Positions 1-8,973 of a stretch of 64,000 nucleotides of DNA are shown piece after piece (position 1 is the first letter of the stretch; each line of letters opens with the position of its first letter). Both the position numbers and the translations under genes were made by a program. The stretch is from CAIKMD01 sp963729935. Its GTDB lineage: Bacteria > Pseudomonadota > Alphaproteobacteria > ATCC43930 > CGMCC-115725. The notes beneath the pieces are model-generated. The model searched no databases, was not told the DNA's origin, and worked only from the letters and a program-made list of their open reading frames with translations. The stretch covers positions 310,001 through 374,000 of the forward strand of contig CAVSPW010000005.1 in NCBI GenBank assembly GCA_963729935.1, in the 5' to 3' direction.

Positions 1-2
1 GG

Positions 3-131
3 CTCGCGCTCTGGGAAGCCGGTGAACTGCCCACGCCCGCGGAGGCCTCCGCGATGGAGAACGATCTCATACGCTGCACCAAGTATTTGTCGACGTGGCT
101 GACCCTGCTCGAAGACCGGAAGCGGGCATAG
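3..131 (+). CDS. C-terminal end of an unidentified protein, cut by the window start
   Basis: An open frame enters from the left edge and stops at TAG 129-131, leaving 42 residues that end in LLEDRKRA. No family is recognised from so short a piece. It lies 43 bases before the hybrid kinase on the same strand, so it may share a transcription unit with it. Confidence 0.45.
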   Translation, partial: LALWEAGELPTPAEASAMENDLIRCTKYLSTWLTLLEDRKRA

Positions 132-174
132 GGCGCGAAGGATACCGGTTCTCATACATCGCAGGTCGATCCAC

Positions 175-3099
175 GTGCCGAGATCCAAGAGGCCCGCCCC
201 CCATCGGCCGATCGACGAGGTTTCGCCGCCGGACGGCGCGGCAAAACTGAAGGCGGCGCTCGCAGCGAGCGAGGCAAAGTTTGGAAGCTTTCTTGCAGCG
301 ATGCCGGATGGCGTTCTTGTCGTAAACGAATCGGGCAATATCGAGCTTGCAAACGAGCAAGCCGAGCGCCTTTTCCATTACGGCCGGAACGAACTCGTCG
401 GCAGGCCCCTGGATCACCTTCTGCCGGTTTCCGTCAGGGAGCGGCACGGCGAACATATCCGTCGCTATTTCAGCGACCTCCGGACGCGGCCGATGGGAAT
501 CGGGCTTGATCTGTTAGCGCTGACGAAAGACGGTCGTGAAATGCCCGTCGAGATAAGCTTGAGCCCCTATCGGGGCGGCGGCAGCGCGGCCGCCATCGCC
601 GCGGTCCGGGACATCACGGAACGAAAACACGCCGAATTCGAGTTGCGGCGCAGCCGGGAACAACTGGAACGCGCTCAGCGAATTTCCGGCACCGGAAGCT
701 TCGAACGAGACTTGCGCACGGGCCGCGTCGAATGGTCGGACGAGGCCTACCGGATTTTCGGCCTGGACCCGACGCAGCCTGCGCTGACGAGAGAAGAGCT
801 CCTCGAATGTATTTGCCCGGAAGATCGGGAGAAATACGAAGCCGCGATGCGGGCCTCCGAGCAGGGACGCCGGTCCGAGCCCGTCGAGTTCCGGATCGCG
901 AGTCGGGACGGGACAACGAAATGGATATTCAACGAATCCGAGGTCGTCCTGGCCGCGGACGGAACGCCGACGCGCCGGATCGGAACCTTCAAGGACGTGA
1001 CCGCCCTGCGTGACGCGGCGGAACGGCAAAAGGCGCTTCAGGAAGCGCTCCACGACGCGAAGGAGCGGGCCGAGACGGCCGATCGGGCCAAGTCCGAGTT
1101 TCTCGCGAATATGAGCCACGAGATCCGCACGCCGATGAACGCCGTTCTTGGCATGACGGAACTTTTGCTGCACACGCCCTTGAATGAAGAGCAGCGAAAA
1201 TTCGCCGAGATCGTCTCCGAATCGGGCGAAGCGCTTTTGGCGATCATCAATGATATTCTCGATGTCTCCAAGCTCGAAGCCGGAAAGTTGGAAATCGAAG
1301 AAATCGACTTCGATCTCGTCGAAGCGGTCGAAAGCGCGGTCATGCTGTTCATCGGCAAGGCCCGCAACAAGGGCGTGGAACTCAGCGTTTTCATTGCCAC
1401 GGCGGCGCGATGCCACTTTCGCGGCGACGATACAAGATTGAAGCAGGTTTTGCTCAATCTCGTCGGCAATGCGATCAAATTCACCGCACGCGGCGGCGTC
1501 TCGGTTCAGGTCTCGTTGCAGGCCGATCACGAGGACCATCCGAGAGGCCCGTTGCGCCGGGTGCGGTTCGAGGTCGCGGATACCGGGATCGGGATATCGA
1601 AAGACGCCTGCGCGGCCCTTTTCCAAAAATTCGCCCAGGCCGACAACTCGGTCACCCGGCGTTTCGGCGGCACGGGTCTCGGGCTCGCGATCTGCAAGCA
1701 ATTGGTCGAGTTGATGGGAGGATCGATCGGCGTTTCGAGCGAACCCCAAATCGGCTCGACCTTCTGGTTCGAGCTTCCGCTGGCGCAGAGCCCGGCCCTG
1801 ACGCTCGACCAGTCTCGGTTGCTGGCGCGGCTCAAGGGCATGCGTGCGCTTCTGGTCGACGACCTGAAGATGAATCGCGAGGTTATTTCGCGCCAGCTTG
1901 GATCGGCCGGGCTCGAGGTGACCTGCGCCGAGGACGGATTTTACGCGATCGCGGAGATGGAGCGCGCATTGAACCGCGGGAGAGCGTTCGACATTGCTTT
2001 CCTCGACGAGGAGATGGCCGGCCTATCGGGCGCGGATTTGGCGCGGCAGTTCCGGACGGCGCCGAAATTTGCGGCGACGAAATTGGTGATGATCTCGTCC
2101 ACCGGCCGGCAAAACACGCGATCGGAACCGACGCAGGCCTTCGACGCGGTCCTTGAAAAGCCCATGCGCGTCGGGGAGCTCTTCGAATGTTTGGCCGGGC
2201 TTTATCAGATCACGCCTCCGCGCGAAGCCATACCCGCCGAATTGATCGACAGCGTCAAACGCTTTCAAGTCGCCAACCCGGAGAAGTCGCAGTCCGATCG
2301 TCGACCGAAGCAAATCCTTCTCGCCGAAGACAACAAGTTCAATCAGAGATTCGCGATCGCGCTGCTGGGTAAGGCCGGTTACGCGGTCGACACGGCGGAG
2401 AACGGCAGCGAGGCCATCGAGGCCGTACGGCGCCATGATTATGACGTTGTCCTCATGGACGTGCAGATGCCCGAGCTCGACGGCGTCGAGGCCACCCGGC
2501 AAATTCGGGCGTTGCCCGCTCCCAAGAGCAATGTTCCGATCATTGCGCTGACGGCCAACGCCATGGTCGGCGCAAAAGAGGGCTACCTGGCCGCCGGGAT
2601 GGATGATTACGTCTCGAAGCCCATCCAGTCGCAGATCTTGTTATCGAAAATCGAGGCGTTGTCGGCCGCCGGAAAAGAACCAAGGGCGGCACCGATGCCG
2701 GCGGCGCCATCGCCGGGCGCCATCGATCGCGATTGCCTCGGCAAGCTTCAATCGCTGTTTCCCGCGCCGGACATTCACGAGTTTCTCAACAGCTATTTGA
2801 CATCCATCGAAGAGCGTATGGGCAATATTGCCCGACATGCCGCCGCCGGCGAGCTTGGCGCGCTCGCCCGTGAGGCGCATACCATCGTCGGCGTGGCGGG
2901 CAATGTCGGCGCGACGCGGGTCAGCGAATTGGCGGCCGCGATCGAGCGTGCCTGCAGCGCAGGCGACGGAGCGGCCGCAACCGGCCTTGCCCAGGATGTG
3001 CGGGAGGCGTCGAACATCGCGTCGGCCGAGCTCCGCACATGGCTCGATGCTCAAATGCCCGCAAACGCGGCCCGCAAGGCAAGCGAGCGTCTGCGATGA
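175..3099 (+). CDS. Hybrid sensor histidine kinase (PAS-PAS-HisKA-HATPase-REC-REC-HPt)
   Basis: A 974-residue phosphorelay kinase. In order it has two PAS-type sensor regions (about 27-150 and 165-280), a HisKA domain with the H-box NMSHEIRTP (His315), a HATPase domain (about 410-535, boxes DTGIGI and GGTGLGL), a first receiver with Asp611 in a less usual FLDEEM setting, a second canonical receiver with Asp762 (LMDVQMP), and a C-terminal HPt domain with His902 (EAHTIVG). No membrane segment or signal peptide is visible, so the sensed signal is probably cytoplasmic. The start is a GTG with only a weak AGGT upstream; the next in-frame Met falls inside the first PAS domain. The stop overlaps the next gene by four bases. 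The HPt motif lacks the usual Lys three residues after His. Ligand and output are unknown. Confidence 0.93.
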   Translation: MPRSKRPAPHRPIDEVSPPDGAAKLKAALAASEAKFGSFLAAMPDGVLVVNESGNIELANEQAERLFHYGRNELVGRPLDHLLPVSVRERHGEHIRRYFSDLRTRPMGIGLDLLALTKDGREMPVEISLSPYRGGGSAAAIAAVRDITERKHAEFELRRSREQLERAQRISGTGSFERDLRTGRVEWSDEAYRIFGLDPTQPALTREELLECICPEDREKYEAAMRASEQGRRSEPVEFRIASRDGTTKWIFNESEVVLAADGTPTRRIGTFKDVTALRDAAERQKALQEALHDAKERAETADRAKSEFLANMSHEIRTPMNAVLGMTELLLHTPLNEEQRKFAEIVSESGEALLAIINDILDVSKLEAGKLEIEEIDFDLVEAVESAVMLFIGKARNKGVELSVFIATAARCHFRGDDTRLKQVLLNLVGNAIKFTARGGVSVQVSLQADHEDHPRGPLRRVRFEVADTGIGISKDACAALFQKFAQADNSVTRRFGGTGLGLAICKQLVELMGGSIGVSSEPQIGSTFWFELPLAQSPALTLDQSRLLARLKGMRALLVDDLKMNREVISRQLGSAGLEVTCAEDGFYAIAEMERALNRGRAFDIAFLDEEMAGLSGADLARQFRTAPKFAATKLVMISSTGRQNTRSEPTQAFDAVLEKPMRVGELFECLAGLYQITPPREAIPAELIDSVKRFQVANPEKSQSDRRPKQILLAEDNKFNQRFAIALLGKAGYAVDTAENGSEAIEAVRRHDYDVVLMDVQMPELDGVEATRQIRALPAPKSNVPIIALTANAMVGAKEGYLAAGMDDYVSKPIQSQILLSKIEALSAAGKEPRAAPMPAAPSPGAIDRDCLGKLQSLFPAPDIHEFLNSYLTSIEERMGNIARHAAAGELGALAREAHTIVGVAGNVGATRVSELAAAIERACSAGDGAAATGLAQDVREASNIASAELRTWLDAQMPANAARKASERLR

Positions 3100-3545
3100 C
3101 CGGCGTGATACTGAACCGGTCGGAGCCAAGCTCGAAACTCGTATTGGCCGTCGACGATGCTCCGGAAAATCTGAGCCTGGTTCAACTGGCGGTAAAATCC
3201 GCCGGCTGCACATTCCTTGGCGCCAAGAGCGGCGTCGAATGTCTGGCTCTGCTCGAACGCATCGTGCCTCAGGTCATTCTCTTGGACATCGAGATGCCTC
3301 CGCCCAATGGTTTCGAGACCTGCGGCAAGATAAGGTCGATGCACACTCTGGCGTCTGTGCCGATCGTGTTTCTCACTGCCCGGAAGTCCGCAGACGACGT
3401 AAAAACCGGCCTTGCCGTGGGTGGGAACGACTTTATCGTGAAGCCCTATGACGTTGCGAAATTGATCGAGCGCATCACGTATTGGACCAATCGTCGCATC
3501 AGCGCTGTCGGCACGGGAGCACAGGATCGGACCACGATTCTCTAG
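3096..3545 (+). CDS. Single-domain response regulator (CheY-like receiver)
   Basis: A 149-residue stand-alone receiver with the acidic pair in LAVDDAPEN, the phospho-acceptor Asp64 in ILLDIEMPPP, a Thr in FLTARKS and the conserved Lys in IVKPYD. There is no output domain. Its ATG lies in an ATGA overlap with the hybrid kinase stop, so the two are probably translationally coupled, and the kinase HPt domain is its likely phosphate donor (inference). The frame is open further upstream, but any earlier start would only duplicate kinase sequence in another frame. The short tail after the domain ends in QDRTTIL and shows no known motif. Confidence 0.9.
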   Translation: MTGVILNRSEPSSKLVLAVDDAPENLSLVQLAVKSAGCTFLGAKSGVECLALLERIVPQVILLDIEMPPPNGFETCGKIRSMHTLASVPIVFLTARKSADDVKTGLAVGGNDFIVKPYDVAKLIERITYWTNRRISAVGTGAQDRTTIL

Positions 3546-3806
3546 CTACGCCCTCGGAGGCAAGACGGGCGACGCCCGACGGCCATCGCCGAAATCGGGA
3601 ATCCCGCACGCTTACCGAGACGCATGAAATTCCATCGGACGCCGCCTCCCGTCGAGTCCTGACAATCTCGGTCGGCGCCGACGCTCTTAACCCGCCGCCC
3701 GAGTGGACCGCAAGACTTCGACCGTTTGCGCGCCGACGCCTACGGTTTGTTAACGAGAACCCGGCTAGAAGAAGCGTTGATTTGAATTCGCCGAACCGAG
3801 GGTGCC

Positions 3807-4046
3807 ATGTTCGAACGAGCGATGAAACGGGGACAGAAGCGCAGCCACGAGGTCGGGAACGTCTATCTGAAGACGCTGGCCGACCTTCCGCGCGAGACCT
3901 GGCAGGAGTGGCAGCTGGTGAAGCTTGTCGAACGGCTCGACGATCTTCCGCACGCGATCATGCAGGAGGTCGGCGGAAAGACCACGCGCACCGTGGCGAT
4001 CTCCGTCCTCAACGACCCGGCCATTTGGGAAATGCGGAACGCCTGA
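3807..4046 (+). CDS. Small hypothetical protein (79 residues)
   Basis: The ATG is preceded by GAGGG with four bases between. The product is 79 residues with a basic N-terminus (KRGQKRS) and an amphipathic middle with three tryptophans, and no signal peptide or membrane segment. No family is recognised. It is separated from the receiver gene by 261 bases in which no gene is seen, and it converges on the binding-protein-like gene on the other strand. Amino-acid composition looks like real protein rather than an antisense shadow, but no other support is available. Confidence 0.5.
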   Translation: MFERAMKRGQKRSHEVGNVYLKTLADLPRETWQEWQLVKLVERLDDLPHAIMQEVGGKTTRTVAISVLNDPAIWEMRNA

Positions 4047-4078
4047 GCCGCCGAGAGCGCCAAGGCCGGGTCCCTTCT

Positions 4079-5002
4079 CTACTCCCTCCAGAGCGCGCTG
4101 AACCGCGTGGCCACCACCGCCTCATAGGATGGATCGCCGGTGAGGATCCCGGCCGAGCGCGCGAACGCGTTCATGCCGGCGACGAAGTCGCGCGAGATGC
4201 TCGGGTCGTAATAGGGCAGGTCGCGCCGGATCAATTCGGCGATGAGCTCGGCCTCGGCAGGCGGAAAGAGCTTCCGGCCCACGGAAGTCGCGCGCGCGAC
4301 ATCGGCTTTCAGCGCCGCTTGCGTCTTGACGATCGCACGGATCGCGCCGGCGGCCATCGCGGGCGACCGCTCGATCAGCGCGTCCGTCGTCGCAATCGAC
4401 GCCATCGTATAATTGAAGCAGGCTTTCGGCCCGTCGCCGCGCCGCACATCGATGACGATATCCCCGACGCCGCGGCGCTCGGCGACGGCCGCGCCCATGC
4501 CATTCGCCCAGAATCCGTCGATCTTGCCGTCTTCGAGCGCCTTGGCCGCGGTCACGCCGAAATTGACGCCGGCGCCTTGCGCGCCGGGCACGGGCGCGAT
4601 CGCGACCTTGTCGGCATCGAGATCGATGCCCCCTGCGATCAAGAGCCGCTTCAGCCCCATATCGACCCAGGGCGCCGCGCCGATGCGACAGCCTTTGACG
4701 ACGCCGAGATCGCCGCGGCGCGCGGCAAAGCGCTTGTGCATCACGAGAAACCAATACATTCCCTGCGCTTGCGCGCAGAGCAGCTTCACCCCGCGCCATT
4801 CGGGAAACGCCGCCAGCGCGGAATGCGCCGAGCCCGCGACGAAATCGACTGCGCCGTCGCGCAAGGCGGCATAGGCCTTGTCGACCGGAAAGATGAGCTC
4901 GAGCGAGAGATCGAGCCCCTCTTCCTTGAAGAAGCCCAATTCGACCGCCGCGGCGGCCGGGAAATAGGAGTTCGAAATCAGATCCGGCAGCGCGATCTTC
5001 AT
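4079..5002 (-). CDS. Signal-less periplasmic-binding-protein-fold protein (NMT1/THI5/SsuA-like)
   Basis: A 307-residue protein with the NMT1/SsuA pattern: it begins directly with the first strand (MKIALPDLIS), followed by the loop AAAAVELGFFKEEGLD and, later, AAPWVDMGLKRLL. There is no N-terminal signal peptide and no earlier in-frame start, so it should stay in the cytoplasm. Its ATG overlaps the FAD monooxygenase stop by four bases, and no permease or ATPase gene is next to it. Members of this fold include true transporter receptors, pyrimidine-synthesis enzymes (THI5) and 4,5-dihydroxyphthalate decarboxylase. Context suggests an enzyme or carrier acting with the oxygenase rather than a transporter part (inference). 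Confidence 0.8.
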   Translation of the reverse strand: MKIALPDLISNSYFPAAAAVELGFFKEEGLDLSLELIFPVDKAYAALRDGAVDFVAGSAHSALAAFPEWRGVKLLCAQAQGMYWFLVMHKRFAARRGDLGVVKGCRIGAAPWVDMGLKRLLIAGGIDLDADKVAIAPVPGAQGAGVNFGVTAAKALEDGKIDGFWANGMGAAVAERRGVGDIVIDVRRGDGPKACFNYTMASIATTDALIERSPAMAAGAIRAIVKTQAALKADVARATSVGRKLFPPAEAELIAELIRRDLPYYDPSISRDFVAGMNAFARSAGILTGDPSYEAVVATRFSALWRE

Positions 5003-6234
5003 GCCGGCACATCCGCGAGGGTCATCTGCGCGACCCGTCTCTGGCTCGCGAGCATCGAGGATCGCAGCATGAATTGACGCGCCTTTTCCGGATCGGCGGC
5101 GATTCGGCCGAGCTCGTCGAGATTGCGGCGCCGGATCTCGGGATCGCGCTCTTCGAGCTGTTTCTTGTTGGCGATCGATTGCGCCTGCACGAATTCGACT
5201 GCTGCCGTGCGGCGCTGCAGGCTGTAAAGATCGAGCAGCCGATCGGGCGCGCCGTCGAGCAGCACCCCGGCAAGCTTGTCGGCCAGGTTCGCGGCGTCTT
5301 GCAGCCCGCCATTCAACCCCATGCCGCCGATCGGATTGTTGAGATGGGCGGAATCGCCGGCGAGCAAGACCCGCCCGGCACGGAAGCCGATCGCGACGCG
5401 CTGATGCGTGACATAGAGATTGCGGTGGACGATCTCGTAAGGCTGCGCGGCGGGAAAGAATTTCTGCATCCGCGCCTGCACGCCGTCATCGCTCATCAGC
5501 TCGTCATCCGACCGCGCCGGATCGGTCGGGTAGACCGTGCGCCACAGCCCGGGCGGCCCGTTCGCCGAAACCTTGAAGCAATTGCACCATTCCTCCGGAT
5601 CGGCGAAATAGTTGCGCGGGCAATAGCCGCGCCAGGCGCCGAAATCGAACGGCGTCGTGAGAACGATGAAGCGCTCCGGCCAGGTGAAGCCCTCGAACGC
5701 GATGCCGCATTGCTTGCGGACCGTGCTGCGCCCGCCATCGGCGCCGATCAGATAGGCGCCGCCATGCCGGCTCTCGCCGGCGGGCCCGCGCACCAGCGCC
5801 GTGACCGCGCCCGCGCTCTGCTCGGCCTCCAGAAGCTCGTGCCCGAACAGGATTTCGACATTGGGCAGAACGCGCAGCCGATCGAGGATGAGCCGCGTCG
5901 TCTTGAACTGCTCGCATTGGATGACGAAGGGAAAGGCCGTGTCGTCCTTCAGGAGCGCGTGGTCGAACTCCGCGACCTTGCGGCCGCTCGGCCGGTCCCA
6001 AAACTGAAAGATCGGCGCCACCAGACCGACTCGCGCCATATCCTCGACCAACCCGGCCTCGGCCAACACCTCGAGCGTGCCGGGATGCGTGGTCGCGGCG
6101 CGCGGGTCTTCCTGCGGCTGGTCGTTCTCGTCGAAGAGGCGCACCGGCAGGCCTCGGCGCCCCAGCAGCAGGGCGCAGAACAGGCCCACCGGCCCGCCCC
6201 CGGCAATCAGAACGCGACGCTCGTCGGTGCTCAT
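4999..6234 (-). CDS. FAD-dependent aromatic-type monooxygenase
   Basis: A 411-residue class A flavoprotein hydroxylase. It shows the dinucleotide motif GGGPVG near the N-terminus, the DG motif (GADGGRS) in the middle and the GD motif (LLAGDSAHLNNP) that binds the ribityl chain. It stops soon after and lacks the C-terminal thioredoxin-like domain of the MhpA/phenol hydroxylase group. The start is taken as the ATG at 6234 (MSTDERRVLIAGGG), because the longer open frame adds 58 low-complexity basic residues and would overlap the cupin gene. It reads after the cupin with a 31-base gap and into the signal-less binding-protein gene with a four-base overlap. The substrate cannot be read from sequence. 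Confidence 0.9.
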   Translation of the reverse strand: MSTDERRVLIAGGGPVGLFCALLLGRRGLPVRLFDENDQPQEDPRAATTHPGTLEVLAEAGLVEDMARVGLVAPIFQFWDRPSGRKVAEFDHALLKDDTAFPFVIQCEQFKTTRLILDRLRVLPNVEILFGHELLEAEQSAGAVTALVRGPAGESRHGGAYLIGADGGRSTVRKQCGIAFEGFTWPERFIVLTTPFDFGAWRGYCPRNYFADPEEWCNCFKVSANGPPGLWRTVYPTDPARSDDELMSDDGVQARMQKFFPAAQPYEIVHRNLYVTHQRVAIGFRAGRVLLAGDSAHLNNPIGGMGLNGGLQDAANLADKLAGVLLDGAPDRLLDLYSLQRRTAAVEFVQAQSIANKKQLEERDPEIRRRNLDELGRIAADPEKARQFMLRSSMLASQRRVAQMTLADVPA

Positions 6235-6265
6235 GCGTGCTCCGCAACTAAGACGAAAAAACCGG

Positions 6266-6652
6266 TCACTTCTTGCTTTCGTCGTAATAGTGAATCTCGT
6301 AAAGCAGGCAACCGCCTTCGGATTTGAACGGGCCATGATGGGCGCCGGGTGGCCGGCACGCATAGGTCGGCGCCTTGAAGGGCTCTCCACCCTTGCCCTG
6401 CGCGTCATTGCCGACGGTGAGGTCGCCCTGAAACAGGAACACCTCTTCCCAGTGATCGTGCACGAAGGGCGCGGTGGTGAAGGCCCCCGGCTCGAAGCGC
6501 AGCAGCCGCGTTCGGCTGCCCATCTTGCGGCGCTCGTCGAGATCGCTCGCCAGGATCTTTTCCATGATCGTGGGCGGATAGCCCGGAAGCATCGTCCAGC
6601 CGGTCTTCAGGTCGAGACCGTGGAATTCGAGATGGGGCTTGTTCATCGGCAT
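6266..6652 (-). CDS. Cupin-domain protein
   Basis: A 128-residue single cupin. Motif 1 is seen as HDHWEE followed by GDLTVG, and motif 2 as PPGAHHGPF, giving a probable three-His one-Glu metal site. AGGA sits eight bases before the ATG. It is first gene of a three-gene minus-strand unit with the FAD monooxygenase and the signal-less binding-protein-like gene. Cupins in such settings can be dioxygenases, isomerases or ligand-binding proteins; this one cannot be assigned further. Confidence 0.85.
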   Translation of the reverse strand: MPMNKPHLEFHGLDLKTGWTMLPGYPPTIMEKILASDLDERRKMGSRTRLLRFEPGAFTTAPFVHDHWEEVFLFQGDLTVGNDAQGKGGEPFKAPTYACRPPGAHHGPFKSEGGCLLYEIHYYDESKK

Positions 6653-6704
6653 GAGCTCGTTCCTATCATCGTGGCATGGCGCAATTCTAACATCAGCGCG
6701 CGCA

Positions 6705-6734
6705 TTGTGCAGGAGCGCTCGATCTTAATATGAT
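6705..6734 (+). promoter_or_regulatory. Putative sigma-70-type promoter for the MFS gene
   Basis: TTGTGC (6705-6710) and TATGAT (6729-6734) are separated by 18 bases and lie 57 bases before the MFS start, in the divergent region with the cupin operon. An inverted repeat (GGCGGCGC / GCGCCGCC, 6742-6765) follows at the predicted transcript start. The match is by eye only. Confidence 0.35.
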
Positions 6735-6791
6735 CCGGGGTGGCGGCGCCGGCCGGCGCGCCGCCCTCGAGAAGACGCTTGGGGGGAGAAG

Positions 6792-8048
6792 ATGACCGAG
6801 ACCTTGCGACCGGCGGCCCCGCCGGCGCGTCTGCCGATCGTCACGGTGCTCGCCCCGTTCGCCCTTATTTTCGCGCTCGGGAACTATTTCCGCTTCATGA
6901 ACGCGGTTCTGGCGCCGCATTTGATCGCCGATTTCCGGCTGACCGCGAGCGATCTGGGGCTGCTCGTTTCGGCCTATTTTCTTGCCTCCGCGCTCTTTCA
7001 GGCCCCCCTCGGCCTGCTAATGGACCGCTTCGGCCCGCGCCGCGTCCAGGCGACGCTCATCGTCATCGGCGGGATCGGCGCGCTGATCTTCGGGGCGGCC
7101 CCGACCTGGCCCGTGGCGCTCCTCGGCCGCGTCGTCATGGGGCTCGGCGCCGCCGGCGCGCTGATGACCTCCATTCAGGCCGTCACCCTGTGGTTTCCGA
7201 TGGCGCGCTGGCCCTTCTTCAACGGCATCGTCCTGAGCGTGGGTGCGCTGGGTTCGCTCGCGGCCACTTTGCCGACCCAATTCGTGATCGACCTCGCCGG
7301 ATGGCGCCACCTGATGATCGGAGTCGCGCTCGCCGCTTTCGCGGGCGGGATCCTGCTCTTTGCGATCGTGCCCGAGCGGGTCGCGGACAAGCAGCCCTCG
7401 ACCCTCGGCGAGCAGCTGCGCGGTCTCGGGGAAATCTATCGCGATCGCGTGTTCTGGCGCGTCGCGCCGCTCTACATGACGACGGTCGGCAGCACGATCG
7501 CGTTTCAAAGCCTGTGGGCGGGCACCTGGCTGCGCGACGTGGCCGGGCTCGGCGCCGGCGCGATCGCGAGCGATCTCTTGATCCTGACCGTGATGCAGGT
7601 CGCCGCCTATGTCTTGAACGGCTATATCGCGAGCGAACTCAACCGCCGCGGCATCGCGCTCATCCGCATCGTCATCGTCGGCGCGGCGCTCTACATTCTC
7701 TCGCAAGCGCCGCTGGTCCTTCCGAGCGGCGCCGGACGATGGGCCATCCTCTTCGGCATGGGGCTGCTGTCGAACGTCAATACGCTGTGCTATCCGATGC
7801 TGTCTCAGCATTTCCCGCAGCGATTGATCGGCCGCGCCAACACCGCGCTCAACACGTTCTTTTTCATCGGCGCTTTCGCGCTTCAATACATGGTCGGCCT
7901 CGTCATCGACCTCTTTCCCGCCGAGGCCTCGGGACATTATCCCGTGATCGCCTATCAGCTCGCTTTCGCGGCCACGGTCGCCGCGCAGATCGCGAGCTGG
8001 ATCTGGCTGCTCATCCCCCCGCGGCAGGCCCGACCCACTCGATCATAG
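6792..8048 (+). CDS. MFS transporter
   Basis: A 418-residue inner-membrane protein with about twelve hydrophobic segments and the loop 2-3 signature (GLLMDRFGPRR) of the major facilitator superfamily. A strong GGGGGGAGAAG precedes the ATG. It is divergent from the cupin/monooxygenase operon and its stop overlaps the LOG-family gene stop by six bases. Export or uptake of a substrate of the neighbouring oxygenase is possible but not shown. Confidence 0.88.
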   Translation: MTETLRPAAPPARLPIVTVLAPFALIFALGNYFRFMNAVLAPHLIADFRLTASDLGLLVSAYFLASALFQAPLGLLMDRFGPRRVQATLIVIGGIGALIFGAAPTWPVALLGRVVMGLGAAGALMTSIQAVTLWFPMARWPFFNGIVLSVGALGSLAATLPTQFVIDLAGWRHLMIGVALAAFAGGILLFAIVPERVADKQPSTLGEQLRGLGEIYRDRVFWRVAPLYMTTVGSTIAFQSLWAGTWLRDVAGLGAGAIASDLLILTVMQVAAYVLNGYIASELNRRGIALIRIVIVGAALYILSQAPLVLPSGAGRWAILFGMGLLSNVNTLCYPMLSQHFPQRLIGRANTALNTFFFIGAFALQYMVGLVIDLFPAEASGHYPVIAYQLAFAATVAAQIASWIWLLIPPRQARPTRS

Positions 8049-8858
8049 AAAGGCGCCGGGCGTGCCGAGCGCGAAGTCGGTGAGGCCGCGGGTGATGATG
8101 TCATAGGCCTCGTCGACCGAATCCGTCTTGTGAAAGAGGTTGACGTCTTCCGGGCTGATCGTGCCGTACCGCACCAACGCGTCGAAATTGATCACCTCGT
8201 CCCAGAATTTGATCCCGAAAAGGACGATCGGAATGCGCTTACGCATCTTGCCCGTCTGCACCATGGTCAGGATTTCGAACAGCTCGTCGAGCGTGCCGAA
8301 GCCGCCGGGAAAGAGCACGACCGCCTTCGCCAGATAAACGAACCAGAATTTCCGCATGAAGAAGTAGTGGAAATGGAAATGCAGCTCGCGGCTGATATAG
8401 GGATTGTCGAACTCTTCGTTGGGGATCGAGATGGTGAGCCCGACATTGATGCCCTTGCCCTCCGACGCGCCGCGATTGGCGGCTTCCATGATCCCGGGGC
8501 CCCCGCCCGTGCAGACGACGAAGCGATGCTCCTCGTCCTGCAGCCCCTTCGACCATTCGGTCAGACGCCGGGCGAGCGTGCGCGCCGCCTCGTAATAGGC
8601 CGACATTTCCAAGACCGTGCGCGCGGTTGCCACGCCTTCGCCCTTCTTCTCGGCCGCCGCGAGAGCCGCCTCGGCCGTCTCGCGCGACTGGAGCCGGGCC
8701 GAGCCCATGAAGACGACCGTGTCGTCGACCTGATGGCGGGTGAAGCGGGCCAAGGGCTCGAGATATTCGGCCAGGATACGCAAGCCTCGGCCCTCGCGGC
8801 TCTCGATGAACCGCCGATTGAGATAGGCCTTGGGCTGGCGTTCCGGTCGTTGAGCCAC
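8043..8858 (-). CDS. LOG-family (TIGR00730) nucleotide phosphoribohydrolase-like protein
   Basis: A 271-residue Rossmann-type protein with the family motifs GGGPGIMEAANRGA and PGGFGTLDELFE. The second is the nucleotide-binding and catalytic signature of lysine-decarboxylase-like/LOG proteins, which cleave nucleoside 5'-monophosphates to base and ribose phosphate. The start is a GTG (8858) preceded by GAGGT. It is longer than plant-type LOG proteins because of an N-terminal region of about 90 residues. It is last in a minus-strand run with the broken sirtuin and UbiD genes. Substrate is unknown. Confidence 0.85.
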   Translation of the reverse strand: MAQRPERQPKAYLNRRFIESREGRGLRILAEYLEPLARFTRHQVDDTVVFMGSARLQSRETAEAALAAAEKKGEGVATARTVLEMSAYYEAARTLARRLTEWSKGLQDEEHRFVVCTGGGPGIMEAANRGASEGKGINVGLTISIPNEEFDNPYISRELHFHFHYFFMRKFWFVYLAKAVVLFPGGFGTLDELFEILTMVQTGKMRKRIPIVLFGIKFWDEVINFDALVRYGTISPEDVNLFHKTDSVDEAYDIITRGLTDFALGTPGAFL

Positions 8859-8973
8859 GGGTTACCTCGCATGTTTGATTGCACGGTGACGGCCGAGAGC
8901 GAGTCTGCGCCGCGGCCGGTGATTTGACAATCGCCGCGCGCGGGCCCGTACCGCTCTTCGGCGCCTCGCGCCG

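Noticed and set aside
3482..5077. A 531-codon plus-strand frame
   Set aside because: It covers the intergenic region and the antisense of the binding-protein-like gene, with no ribosome site or motif.
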